NCBI GenBank assembly: GCA_905203555.1
Contig: CAJKWK010000005.1
Location: 28,554-92,553, forward strand
Source of the DNA: an uncultured Lachnospiraceae bacterium
GTDB lineage: Bacteria > Bacillota > Clostridia > Lachnospirales > Lachnospiraceae
Length of the DNA: 64,000 nt
Reading direction: 5' to 3'
This document shows, in pieces, positions 1-8,454 of this stretch (position 1 is its first letter; the number at the start of each line of letters is the position of its first letter). The notes beneath the pieces were generated by a model. It was not told where the DNA came from. It did not search any database and was given only the letters and a program-made list of their open reading frames with translations. The translations under genes were made by a program, and so were the position numbers.

Positions 1-85
1 ATGGTGTATAGTAATGCATAGTTTCAAAAGAATACCAATTTAAAAATCATTCAAGTATCATAAATTATTTCAGGAGGGATTTATC

Positions 86-1309
86 ATGAGTAAAGAAAAA
101 GTAGTATTGGCATATTCAGGTGGATTGGACACAACAGCTATCATTCCATGGCTGAAAGAAAATTTTGACTATGAGGTAATCTGCTGCTGCATCGACTGCG
201 GTCAGGGAGAAGAATTAGATGGATTGGAAGAACGTGCAAAATTATCAGGCGCTTCCAAACTATATATCGAAAACATCATCGACGAATTCTGTGACGATTA
301 CATCATGCCTTGTGTAAAAGCAGGAGCTGTTTATGAAAACAAATATCTGCTCGGAACATCCATGGCTCGTCCTGTTATTGCAAAACGTCTTGTAGAAATT
401 GCACGTAAAGAAGGCGCTACAGCAATCTGTCACGGAGCTACCGGAAAAGGAAATGATCAGATTCGTTTTGAACTTGGAATCAAAGCACTTGCTCCGGATT
501 TGAAGATTATTGCACCATGGCGTATGACAGATATCTGGACAATGCAGTCTCGTGAAGAAGAAATTGAATACTGTCAGGCACATGGCATCAATCTTCCTTT
601 TGACACAAAACACAGCTACAGCCGCGACCGCAACTTGTGGCACATCAGTCATGAAGGTCTGGAACTGGAAGATCCTGCATGCGAGCCAAATTATGACGAT
701 CTGCTTGTACTCGGTGTATCTCCGGAAAAAGCGCCGGACGAGGCAGAATATGTTACCATGACATTTGAAGCCGGTGTACCAAAAACTTTAAATGGAAAAG
801 CAATGAAAGTTTCTGAGATTATCACTGAATTAAATGCTCTAGGCGGAAAACATGGCATTGGCATTGTAGATATTGTAGAAAATCGTGTAGTAGGAATGAA
901 ATCCCGCGGCGTATATGAAACACCGGGCGGAACAATCTTAATGGCTGCTCATGAACAATTAGAAGAACTCGTTCTGGATCGAGCTACATATGAAGTGAAA
1001 AAAGATATGGGAAATAAATTTGCACAGATTGTTTATGAAGGAAAATGGTTCACACCACTCCGCGAAGCAATTCAGGCTTTCATCGATGTTACACAGCAAT
1101 ATGTAACCGGTGAAGTGAAATTCAAACTGTACAAAGGCAACATCATCAAAGCCGGAGAAACTTCTCCATACTCTCTGTACAGTGAATCACTTGCAAGTTT
1201 CACTACCGGAGATTTGTATGATCACCACGATGCAGATGGATTCATTACCCTGTTCGGACTTCCATTAAAAGTTCGCGCAATGAAAATGCAGGGAATGTTA
1301 GACGAATAA
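86..1309 (+). CDS. argG: Argininosuccinate synthase
   Basis: Cytosolic enzyme joining citrulline and aspartate with ATP to form argininosuccinate, the penultimate step of arginine synthesis. The 407-residue length is normal for the family. The N-terminal ATP-pyrophosphatase loop SGGLDTT lies at residues 11-17, and the [13 protein letters not shown] segment near residue 117 is typical of the nucleotide/citrulline site. AGGAGG ends 9 bases before the ATG, fixing the start. No argH follows; an intrinsic terminator closes the gene after 11 bases, so it is transcribed alone or as the last gene of an operon outside the window. ATTCAAG at 49-55 after an A-rich stretch faintly resembles an ArgR/AhrC box, but this is weak. 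Confidence 0.97.
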   Translation: MSKEKVVLAYSGGLDTTAIIPWLKENFDYEVICCCIDCGQGEELDGLEERAKLSGASKLYIENIIDEFCDDYIMPCVKAGAVYENKYLLGTSMARPVIAKRLVEIARKEGATAICHGATGKGNDQIRFELGIKALAPDLKIIAPWRMTDIWTMQSREEEIEYCQAHGINLPFDTKHSYSRDRNLWHISHEGLELEDPACEPNYDDLLVLGVSPEKAPDEAEYVTMTFEAGVPKTLNGKAMKVSEIITELNALGGKHGIGIVDIVENRVVGMKSRGVYETPGGTILMAAHEQLEELVLDRATYEVKKDMGNKFAQIVYEGKWFTPLREAIQAFIDVTQQYVTGEVKFKLYKGNIIKAGETSPYSLYSESLASFTTGDLYDHHDADGFITLFGLPLKVRAMKMQGMLDE

Positions 1310-1319
1310 GAGTCATTAA

Positions 1320-1354
1320 AAACGAGGAACAGCGACTGCTGTTCCTCGTTTTTT
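1320..1354. terminator. Bidirectional intrinsic terminator, argG / guanylate-kinase-like gene
   Basis: A 12-bp perfect stem (AACGAGGAACAG / CTGTTCCTCGTT) with a 6-base loop is followed by TTTTTT on the plus strand and preceded by an A-run. It can therefore end both argG and the convergent gene at 1363-2040. Confidence 0.9.
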
Positions 1355-1362
1355 AAGTAAAA

Positions 1363-2040
1363 TCATAATGAGCGAAGTTCATCTGCAAGATCTGACTGAA
1401 TCTCACTTTCAATATAACTTGCCATAAATGCTTTCATACAATTTCTGCTATAGCGATTGCCATGAATTATCTGTCCCATTCTGCGTACAGTATCTTCTAC
1501 AGTATCATTAATTAAAATATAGTCATACTGTTCTGCACACAAAATCTGCTCCTGTGCAGCGAGAAGATGTTCTTCAATCACATCTTCCTTTCCATCATGT
1601 CTTTCACGCACACGTTTCTCCAGTTCTTCCCATGTTTGCGGCAAAATAAAAATCAAAGTTGCATCCGGACACATTGCACGAATCTTCATCGCACCCATAA
1701 CATCTGCGATCATGATGACATTTTTCCCACGTCCCCGTTCCTCTTCTACTGCTCTGCGTGGGGTACCATATCCATTCAGATTATAGTAACTGTACTCCAA
1801 TAGCTGCTGAGAACGAACCATCCGGTCAAATTCTGTATTAGACAGGAAATAATGTTCTCTTCCCTCTTCTTCCTCAGGACGCGGCTGTCTGGTTGTTACT
1901 GTCGTACATTTAACTGCATTGGGATGCAGTTCCATGTATGATTGAATGATCGTCCTTTTTCCCACCTCACTTGGTCCTGATATCACGATTAATTGACCAT
2001 GCTCCGCTATTTTATCAAAATACTGTTTCTCTGTACTCAT
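1363..2040 (-). CDS. Guanylate kinase family protein with altered P-loop
   Basis: Guanylate kinase fold of 225 residues. The P-loop at residues 22-30 reads GPSEVGKRT, where the family has GPSGxGKxT, so the second Gly is Glu. The GMP-binding segment TTVTTRQPRPEEEEG with a following HYFLS is kept (family TTRxPRxGE..G.dY.F). A C-terminal extension of about 30 residues follows the kinase domain. True Gmk proteins are about 205 residues and usually sit beside rpoZ; this one is alone, convergent with argG, so it is more likely a paralogue than the essential enzyme. AAAGGAG precedes the ATG. Kinase activity is uncertain because of the Glu substitution. Confidence 0.8.
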   Translation of the reverse strand: MSTEKQYFDKIAEHGQLIVISGPSEVGKRTIIQSYMELHPNAVKCTTVTTRQPRPEEEEGREHYFLSNTEFDRMVRSQQLLEYSYYNLNGYGTPRRAVEEERGRGKNVIMIADVMGAMKIRAMCPDATLIFILPQTWEELEKRVRERHDGKEDVIEEHLLAAQEQILCAEQYDYILINDTVEDTVRRMGQIIHGNRYSRNCMKAFMASYIESEIQSDLADELRSL

Positions 2041-2298
2041 ATATTCAACTCCTTTCTCATTTCATTCTTTTCATACAAAGATATGCTGTATTTTTATCCT
2101 ATTAATATGATTATACAAATATCTCCCTTAGAACACAACAAAAGATATTTTATTAACACGAACGATTTTTTATTAACACACTTGATTTTTTCTTCACAAA
2201 TTATCTATGTATAAGTTTCCATTTTCTTACATAACCTATCTTAGAATCATCCCCCATTATTTATAAACATTTATATATTTTAAAGAAAGGAATCGTAT

Positions 2299-3045
2299 AT
2301 GAAACCCAAAATCGGCATTATTGTCTGCGGCTTTATCGAACAGAATCAATTCGTTGCAAATCCTTACATCCAATCCGTCCGCTATTCCGGCGGAATCCCT
2401 CTGATTCTGCCTCTGATTCGCTCAGATCGGATCCTGGAAGAATACATTTCCCTTTGTGATGGTTTTCTTTTTTGTGGTGGAAACGATATCACGCCTCTGC
2501 TCTTTGGACAAGAGCCACAAAATGGAAATGGAAAAACCAACATCACACTGGATTTATTTCAAATTCGAATTATGAAACAAATATTAGAAACGGAAAAACC
2601 TGTTTTTGCCATCTGTCGGGGAATGCAAGTATTAAATGTAGCCTGCGGCGGTACTATATATCAGGATTTTCCCCTACAGCCCGGAAAGCACCTGGATCAC
2701 ATGCAGCAATCTTATTCCCGCCAGGAAGTCAGTCACAAAATATTTGTCACAGCCAAATCTCAACTACGCGACTATATCGGCAACTGTTTATTCGTAAACA
2801 GTTATCACCACCAGTCTTTAGACGAAGTCGGAAAAAATCTTTCCGTAAGCGCCACTGCATCAGACCATACCATCGAAGCAATTGAAATGCCCTCTCATCC
2901 ATTTGTAATCGGTGTGCAATGGCATCCAGAAAGTATGTATCGCTCCTCATCCGAGATGCGCGAATTATTTGGAAATTTTATTCTGAAATCAAGCATGGCT
3001 CATAATTCTTCAATTTACGGACATACTACTCCTGTAGCAAATTAA
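2299..3045 (+). CDS. Peptidase C26 / gamma-glutamyl-GABA hydrolase-like protein (PuuD type)
   Basis: Class I glutamine-amidotransferase fold that hydrolyses gamma-glutamyl bonds; characterised relatives act on gamma-glutamyl-GABA in putrescine breakdown. The catalytic triad is visible: Cys106 in AICRGMQVLN, and His209 and Glu211 in VQWHPES. The oxyanion-type FCGGND segment is near residue 59. Length 248 is normal. The start has a modest AAAGG site. No putrescine-pathway genes are adjacent, so the substrate is unknown. Two small coat-like genes follow within 30 bases in the same direction and probably share its transcript. Confidence 0.88.
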   Translation: MKPKIGIIVCGFIEQNQFVANPYIQSVRYSGGIPLILPLIRSDRILEEYISLCDGFLFCGGNDITPLLFGQEPQNGNGKTNITLDLFQIRIMKQILETEKPVFAICRGMQVLNVACGGTIYQDFPLQPGKHLDHMQQSYSRQEVSHKIFVTAKSQLRDYIGNCLFVNSYHHQSLDEVGKNLSVSATASDHTIEAIEMPSHPFVIGVQWHPESMYRSSSEMRELFGNFILKSSMAHNSSIYGHTTPVAN

Positions 3046-3074
3046 TCTTTTACACATTTTTAGGAGGTAATGAT

Positions 3075-3257
3075 ATGTCTGAAATATCAATACTTGATTT
3101 ACAAAATCTCCGTCATTTAATTGGCGGCTATGACACCACACACGCAAAAATGACTGACTACGCTTCACAGACAGAAGATGCCGAAATCAAGAAACTCTTC
3201 CAGGACGCCGCAGATTCTGCAATGAAAAACAAACAAGAACTTATGAAATTCCTATAA
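3075..3257 (+). CDS. Small helical protein, CotF-like fragment
   Basis: A 60-residue, almost entirely helical protein beginning MSEISILDLQNLRHLIGGYD. The layout (a helix, then an amphipathic helix with the pattern EIKKLFQDAADSAMKNKQELM) resembles one helical hairpin of the CotF/ferritin-like spore coat family, of which it would be only the first half. AGGAGG at 3062-3067 is well placed, so the gene is translated despite its size. It sits between the C26 peptidase and another CotF-like gene. Function is inferred only from resemblance and neighbourhood. Confidence 0.65.
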   Translation: MSEISILDLQNLRHLIGGYDTTHAKMTDYASQTEDAEIKKLFQDAADSAMKNKQELMKFL

Positions 3258-3285
3258 CAAAATCCCATGATAAGGAGTGTTGAAA

Positions 3286-3543
3286 ATGAACGAGAAAACA
3301 ATGGTTTCTGACGCTTTGGTCGGAGTAAACGGTGAACTGAAAATGTTTGGTGATATGATTCCCCAAACAGAAAACAAAGAACTCAAACAATGCCTGAAAC
3401 AGATTCGAAATGAATGTGAAATGTCACAGGAGAAATTGTATCAGGTTGCCCGCGAAAAGAGTTATTATGTACCTGCAGCGAAAGCTACCAGAGAAGAAGT
3501 CGAGCATGTGAAAAATATTCTGACACAGCCAAAAATGTTTTAA
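3286..3543 (+). CDS. Spore coat protein CotF family, small
   Basis: An 85-residue protein whose sequence (DALVGVNGELKMFGDM, then TENKELKQCLKQIRNECE, then REKSYYVPAAKATREE) follows the pattern of CotF-like proteins of spore-forming Firmicutes, including the aromatic/Pro segment after the second helix. The start is placed at ATG 3286 because AAGGAG at 3272-3277 lies 8 bases upstream; a GTG at 3277 overlaps that ribosome site and is unlikely. The spore role is family knowledge, not shown here. Confidence 0.75.
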   Translation: MNEKTMVSDALVGVNGELKMFGDMIPQTENKELKQCLKQIRNECEMSQEKLYQVAREKSYYVPAAKATREEVEHVKNILTQPKMF

Positions 3544-3545
3544 AA

Positions 3546-3592
3546 AAGAAAACCTCAAGCCGAGAAATTACTTTCTCTCTTGAGGTTTTTAG
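3546..3592. terminator. Bidirectional intrinsic terminator after the CotF-like genes
   Basis: AAAACCTCAAG pairs with CTTGAGGTTTT, with a further AGAAA/TTTCT extension inside. The stem is flanked by an A-run and by a T-run, so it serves both the plus-strand small genes and the convergent aminotransferase. Confidence 0.85.
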
Positions 3593-3607
3593 CTATTTCT
3601 TTGAATC

Positions 3608-4900
3608 CTACAGATTTCCCAACAGTTTATCAATGCTCACCAGTTTAACGCTCAGCACAAAGATTTCTGTTGCAACTTTCAACTCTTCCGGTGTCGGATA
3701 AGATGGTGCAATACGGATATTGCTATCCTTCGGATCCTTTCCATACGGGAATGTAGCGCCTGCTGCTGTCATCACAAGTCCTGCTTCTTTTGCTTTCGCT
3801 ACAATCGCTTTCGCGCATCCTTCCATAGAATCGAAAGAAATAAAATATCCTCCGTATGGTTTCAGCCAGGAACCGATTTCCAATCCACCCAGTTCTCTCT
3901 CCAGCGTATCTGTTACTGCATCAAATTTTGGACGCAGAATATCTGCGTGTTTTTTCATGTGTTCTACCATACCATGAATATCTTTAAAATATCTCGCGTG
4001 GCGGAGCTGATTCACCTTATCATGTCCGATTGTCTGCACCTGCATCATTCTGCGGATATCTTTCAGATTGTTATCTGATGCTGCAATTGCAGCAATTCCG
4101 GAACCTGGAAAACTAATCTTGGAAGTTGATGCGAACTTATACACCATATCCGGATTGCCTTCTTTTTTACATTCCATTAAAATTTCAATCAGATAATCCT
4201 GCTTATCTTCATATAAATGATGGATTCCATATGCATTATCCCAGAAAATACGGAAATCCTTTGCTGCCGGTTTCAAACAAGCAAAACGATGTACAGTTTC
4301 ATCAGAATATGTGATCCCCTGTGGGTTTGAATACTTCGGAACACACCAGATTCCCTTGATAGACTCATCTTCTGCCACCAGTTTTTCCACCAGATCCATA
4401 TCCGGTCCTGTTGGAGTCATTGGTATATTGATCATCTCAATACCAAAATGTTCTGTAATCGCAAAATGTCTGTCATATCCCGGTACAGGACAGAGAAATT
4501 TCACTTTATCTAACTTTGCCCATGGAGTATTGCCCATAATACCGCAGATCATTGCACGAGCAACTGTATCATACATGACATTCAGACTGGAATTACCAAA
4601 AATTACAATATTATCTTTTGGGACTTCCATCATATCCGCAAGAAGCTGTTTTGCTTCTGTAATCCCATCCAGTACTCCGTAATTTCGACAGTCAACTCCA
4701 TCTACTCCAACCAAATCTGAATCTGCTTTCAATACATCCAGCATACCCATGGACAGATTCAACTGCTCAGTAGACGGCTTTCCACGAGACATATCCAGCT
4801 TCAATCCCTTAGCTTTTATATCATCATACTGCTTTTCCAGCTCTTGTTTCAGTTCTTCCAACTCTTCTACACTTAAATCTTTATACGGTGTCATAGCCAT
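3608..4900 (-). CDS. PLP-dependent class I aminotransferase (aspartate-aminotransferase/MocR-like type)
   Basis: Fold-type I aminotransferase, 430 residues. The Schiff-base lysine lies in the segment STSKISFPGSGI near residue 260, and the cofactor-ring Asp/Tyr region is in FRIFWDNAYGIHHL. An N-terminal arm (YKDLSVEELEELKQELEKQYDDIKA is the region, about residues 6-30) and the SRGKPS motif match the subgroup annotated as aspartate aminotransferase in Clostridia, which resembles the aminotransferase half of MocR regulators but has no DNA-binding part. Amino-donor specificity cannot be read from sequence. It stands alone with terminators downstream. A start one codon later (second Met) is possible. 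Confidence 0.85.
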   Translation of the reverse strand: MAMTPYKDLSVEELEELKQELEKQYDDIKAKGLKLDMSRGKPSTEQLNLSMGMLDVLKADSDLVGVDGVDCRNYGVLDGITEAKQLLADMMEVPKDNIVIFGNSSLNVMYDTVARAMICGIMGNTPWAKLDKVKFLCPVPGYDRHFAITEHFGIEMINIPMTPTGPDMDLVEKLVAEDESIKGIWCVPKYSNPQGITYSDETVHRFACLKPAAKDFRIFWDNAYGIHHLYEDKQDYLIEILMECKKEGNPDMVYKFASTSKISFPGSGIAAIAASDNNLKDIRRMMQVQTIGHDKVNQLRHARYFKDIHGMVEHMKKHADILRPKFDAVTDTLERELGGLEIGSWLKPYGGYFISFDSMEGCAKAIVAKAKEAGLVMTAAGATFPYGKDPKDSNIRIAPSYPTPEELKVATEIFVLSVKLVSIDKLLGNL

Positions 4901-5052
4901 TCCTCCACTTTTTTACTCACTGATTAGTATTCTATACAATTTTTGACATTTCGTCAATCATTTCTTGCAAAAAAGTCTAATTTCAAAATGATTTTTAGCG
5001 TTTCGCCATTTTTCTATGAAATATTTTTTGTTTTCATATTCATTTTTCATTT

Positions 5053-5910
5053 TCAAACCTTAGGCCGATATCGCATATCCGATACAGTATAGACTGTGAT
5101 AAATGCATCCGGATCCTCATGATTGATATAATCCATCAACTTTTGATATTCCCCTTTATCTACAATTGTAATAATTTCATTGTGTTTCTCCATATTATAA
5201 GCACCAATCGCCTCATATACGGTTGCCCCGCTATGAAGTTCATGCAGAATAAACTCCCGCAGTTCTTTCTCTTTCTTTGTAATAATACAAACCCTTCGTT
5301 TCAGATTCTGCCCAAAAATAAAATGATCCAATACCATTCCATTAAAATAAGTTCCAAGAATACTCAGCACAACCGCTTTTTTATCGTATACAAGTGCGGA
5401 AGAAAGAGCCACACACATTCCGGACAGCGACATCGCTTTTCCCAGTTCCATATGCAGATATTTATTCATAATTTTCGCTACAATATCCAAACCACCGGAA
5501 GATGCATTTCGATTAAATAAAATACTAAGCCCAAAACTCACAACTAAAATGTAACAAAGCACATCTAATTCCGCACTTCCTGTCATGGACTCAAAATTTG
5601 GAAATAATTTTTCAAATAATGCCAAAAACACCGGCAGTACAACGCTGGTATAAACAGTCTTAACACCAAATTCCTTCCCGCAGGTCATAAACCCGATGAT
5701 CAAAAGTACCACATTCAAAATCATAGTAATCGCAGACAAAGGCAGCGAAATAAAATTCGACAATACAATTCCCAATCCTGAAATACTGCTGACAGATGTC
5801 TGACTCGGTACAAGGAAGAAATATACAGCCGCTGCAATTACGGCAACCGCTCCTGTCAATATTATAGTTTCTTTTATAATTCCCGTATAATTAAGTTGTT
5901 TCGTTTTCAT
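5053..5910 (-). CDS. YitT family membrane protein (DUF161 + DUF2179)
   Basis: A 285-residue integral membrane protein with five to six hydrophobic segments between residues 13 and 195, then a soluble C-terminal domain (about 205-280) of the DUF2179 type with the signature HSGATVYEAIGAYN and ITIVDKGEY. The SSGGLDIVAKI segment between membrane helices is characteristic of the family. The function of YitT proteins is not established. Its ATG overlaps the stop of the upstream unknown membrane gene by 4 bases (ATGA), so translation is coupled. A second family member is at 47750-48631. Confidence 0.88.
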   Translation of the reverse strand: MKTKQLNYTGIIKETIILTGAVAVIAAAVYFFLVPSQTSVSSISGLGIVLSNFISLPLSAITMILNVVLLIIGFMTCGKEFGVKTVYTSVVLPVFLALFEKLFPNFESMTGSAELDVLCYILVVSFGLSILFNRNASSGGLDIVAKIMNKYLHMELGKAMSLSGMCVALSSALVYDKKAVVLSILGTYFNGMVLDHFIFGQNLKRRVCIITKKEKELREFILHELHSGATVYEAIGAYNMEKHNEIITIVDKGEYQKLMDYINHEDPDAFITVYTVSDMRYRPKV

Positions 5911-6701
5911 CCTCTGATCCTTTTCTTTATCTTTTTCACATCATAATTCACATTCACACCCAATATTGTTTTGATCAGCCAAATAAAGAACACAAGCACT
6001 AAGATTGGAATAACACATGCAGTTACCAGCATAACAGCCAGTGATTCAATAAAATTGATCAAAACGGTTTCCATCTTCTCAATAATTCCGGATACACCGC
6101 CTTTTACAGTATCTACAAGATTCTCAAAAAAGCCTTTTTCATCTTCCGCCTCTGCACTTTCCTCTAAAACCTCTGTTGCTTCTTTTGCAGATTCCATCGT
6201 ACTTTCTATAGATACACGATATGTATCCTCTATAATGTTGGAAACTTGCACACTTGCCGGAATAACCAAAACAATCGCCGCAGCAAACAACACAATTCTG
6301 GCAATCAGATTCTTTAGCAGCTCATTTTTTCTGTAAATATATACACAGAACAGGATACAGGCAACCGGGATCAAAATCTTAAATGTCACATACCCGGTTA
6401 TGGTCAGCAAATATTTTTCCAAAAACAGCGCACACAACACAATTAAAAAGTATGCGCTCAAATCTGTCAGCTTTTCTGCTATCGGAAGTCCTGCATCCCC
6501 CGGGATCAATGTAATTGCTGCCGACGCCGCAGTTGACGTAGCTGTCATTTCCAATACTGTTTCCTGCTTCTCATTCAAAGAAGCAATGGTTTTCTCATGA
6601 AATTCCGGAGAAGAAACCATTTTCGCAACAACAAAAAATGATACGCAGGCAATCACCACTGCTGCCACTGTCATAATAATTTTCTTTGTTTTTTCGTTCA
6701 T
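5907..6701 (-). CDS. Unrecognised polytopic membrane protein
   Basis: I do not recognise the family. It has 264 residues with an N-terminal membrane segment (9-27), a short exposed stretch, helices near 80-100 and 105-122, another at 133-152, then a soluble acidic region of about 60 residues (ESTMESAKEATEVLEESAEA) and a final long hydrophobic segment at 215-245 ending in a basic tail KKIKKRIRG. It lies between ogt and yitT with 4-base overlaps at both ends, so the three genes form one tightly coupled operon. That suggests a membrane role linked to the YitT protein, but nothing more can be claimed. Confidence 0.7.
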   Translation of the reverse strand: MNEKTKKIIMTVAAVVIACVSFFVVAKMVSSPEFHEKTIASLNEKQETVLEMTATSTAASAAITLIPGDAGLPIAEKLTDLSAYFLIVLCALFLEKYLLTITGYVTFKILIPVACILFCVYIYRKNELLKNLIARIVLFAAAIVLVIPASVQVSNIIEDTYRVSIESTMESAKEATEVLEESAEAEDEKGFFENLVDTVKGGVSGIIEKMETVLINFIESLAVMLVTACVIPILVLVFFIWLIKTILGVNVNYDVKKIKKRIRG

Positions 6702-7204
6702 TTTACTCTCACTCCTATGTTCTCTATTTTTAATAATGCAATCTTTTTCTCAATCCCGCCGGCATAGCCTGTCAGACTTCCATCCGCCCCAAGCACGCGA
6801 TGACAAGGTACAATAATAGAAATGGGATTGTGTCCGACTGCGCCGCCTACTGCCTGTGCTGACATACGCGAAATTCCTCTCTGTTTCGCAATAATCGCTG
6901 CAATTTCACCGTATGTCATGCTCTCTCCATACGGAATCGTCAATAATATTTTCCACACAGCTTTTCTAAATTCAGTTCCTTCCAGTTTCAATTCCGGTAT
7001 AAAGTCCGGAACTTCTCCTTGAAAATACAATTCCAGCCATCGAATTGTATCTCGGAATACAGGCAGGTCTTTGTCTTCCGACTCCTCTTTCCATGTATTT
7101 GCAATATATTTCTGCTTATCAAACCACAGCCCCGTAAGCGCTTTTCCATCGGAACCCATTATCATACCGCCAATAGGGGATTTGTAATGATGTGCGTATT
7201 CCAT
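6698..7204 (-). CDS. ogt: Methylated-DNA--protein-cysteine methyltransferase
   Basis: Suicide repair protein that takes the methyl group from O6-methylguanine onto its own cysteine. The acceptor is Cys134 in IIVPCHRVLG, and the helix-turn-helix DNA-binding part (PYGESMTYGEIAA and RMSAQAVGGAVG) precedes it. Length 168 is normal. The start is set at ATG 7204 because AGAGGTAAG lies just upstream; a longer frame from TTG 7222 would place that ribosome site inside the gene. The stop overlaps the next gene by 4 bases. The N-terminal Ada-type regulatory domain is absent. Confidence 0.93.
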   Translation of the reverse strand: MEYAHHYKSPIGGMIMGSDGKALTGLWFDKQKYIANTWKEESEDKDLPVFRDTIRWLELYFQGEVPDFIPELKLEGTEFRKAVWKILLTIPYGESMTYGEIAAIIAKQRGISRMSAQAVGGAVGHNPISIIVPCHRVLGADGSLTGYAGGIEKKIALLKIENIGVRVK

Positions 7205-7372
7205 ACTTACCTCTTTTCCCAAATCAAATTACAGGCTTTCTCATCCGTTCATTTTAATTGGGCCTCCTTCCATCAATGCAGCCGGACTACTGCGATTGCC
7301 TCTAAACAACCTCCATACTATTCTATCATTTTATAAAAACAATTGCATCATAAAAAAGGAAAGCAGGTATTT

Positions 7373-7421
7373 ACAAAAGTTAATAGCTATTTAGATAAAT
7401 TTCTAAATAGCTATTAACTCA
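7373..7421 (-). terminator. Intrinsic terminator downstream of the ApbE gene
   Basis: A perfect 17-bp inverted repeat (AGTTAATAGCTATTTAG and its complement, 7379-7395 and 7403-7419) overlaps the stop codon and is followed on the minus strand by TTTTG. The stem is AT-rich, but it is long. Confidence 0.75.
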
Positions 7422-8453
7422 TTGCACTTCATTCCATATAACATTTTTATTAAAATTTTCACTAAAATGTAATTCACCGTCTTCTGTAATAAAAACCGCC
7501 TGTACATCCTCCAGCGAATCAACCAATTCCATTCCTTTCTCCAAACCTAATGCAAAACACGTCGTACTCAAGGCATCTCCATCCACTGACTTCTCTGAGA
7601 AAATTGTTACACTTGTCAAATCATTTTCATACGGATACCCGCTTTTCGGATCTAAAATGTGATGATAAAAAACTCCGTCTTTTTCAAAGCAACGCTCATA
7701 GATTCCCGATGATACAACAGATCGATTTCTGATTTCTGCTGTAGCGATTGTTTCACTCCTCTTGGCAAATGGCTTTTGGATTCCCACTCGAAATGCATCT
7801 CCATCCGGTTTCTCTCCTACGCACAATATGTTGCCGCCCAGGTCAATGATCGCACTTTCTACTCCCTCCTCGATCAAAAATTCCTTCATGCGATCAGCAA
7901 TATACCCTTTTGCAATCGCTCCCAACTCAATTCCCATACCTTCCTCAGCAAATCGAATCCGATTGCCATTTAACTCTACTTTTCTATAATCAACTAATCG
8001 GCTCGCCTCGTTGATCTGCTCTGCATCCGGCACTTCCGGCTCTTCTGCTGTAAAATCCCACAGAGAAGAAACCGGCTCAATTGTAATGTCAAATGCGCCA
8101 TCAGATTGCTCGCTGTAATACAATCCTAATCTGATAAGCTCTGCACATTCCTCTGACAACACATACTCTCCATTTTCTTTTGGGAGAGTCCCCTGATTTA
8201 ACTGATACAATTCACTATCTGTTCTTGTCCTGCTGAAAATCTGCTCGTAACGGTCACAAAGTTCCATAGCGTTATTTAATACTGTTTCATCTTCTAATTC
8301 ATAGGCAGTGATTTGAATTGCTGTATTCAGCTTAAATCCACTGACACTTACAGCCTCTTCTGTGGATTGCTTCCGCATATAGAAAACAAGAAAACCTAGC
8401 AGCACAACCAGAAAGGCTGCTCCGATATATTTCATATTTTTCTTTTTCGCCAT
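7419..8453 (-). CDS. apbE: FAD:protein FMN transferase, ApbE family, membrane anchored
   Basis: Transfers FMN from FAD onto Thr of flavoproteins such as Rnf/Nqr subunits. Family motifs present are FDITIEPVSSLWDF, ELGAIAKGYIADRM, DLGGNILCVG and the metal-binding region DGDALSTTCFALG. An uncleaved-looking N-terminal hydrophobic helix (about residues 7-25) has no lipobox Cys, so the enzyme is anchored facing outward. The start at ATG 8453 (344 aa) is chosen because GAGGG lies just upstream and the upstream gene ends one base before it. It is translationally coupled to the cation transporter. No flavoprotein target is encoded nearby. Confidence 0.9.
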   Translation of the reverse strand: MAKKKNMKYIGAAFLVVLLGFLVFYMRKQSTEEAVSVSGFKLNTAIQITAYELEDETVLNNAMELCDRYEQIFSRTRTDSELYQLNQGTLPKENGEYVLSEECAELIRLGLYYSEQSDGAFDITIEPVSSLWDFTAEEPEVPDAEQINEASRLVDYRKVELNGNRIRFAEEGMGIELGAIAKGYIADRMKEFLIEEGVESAIIDLGGNILCVGEKPDGDAFRVGIQKPFAKRSETIATAEIRNRSVVSSGIYERCFEKDGVFYHHILDPKSGYPYENDLTSVTIFSEKSVDGDALSTTCFALGLEKGMELVDSLEDVQAVFITEDGELHFSENFNKNVIWNEVQ

Positions 8454-8454
8454 C

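Noticed and set aside
49..55. ArgR/AhrC operator before argG
   Set aside because: Only a half-site-like ATTCAAG is present and the upstream region is cut by the window edge.
7205..7222. Earlier TTG start for ogt
   Set aside because: The ribosome site lies between this codon and ATG 7204, so the ATG is the start.
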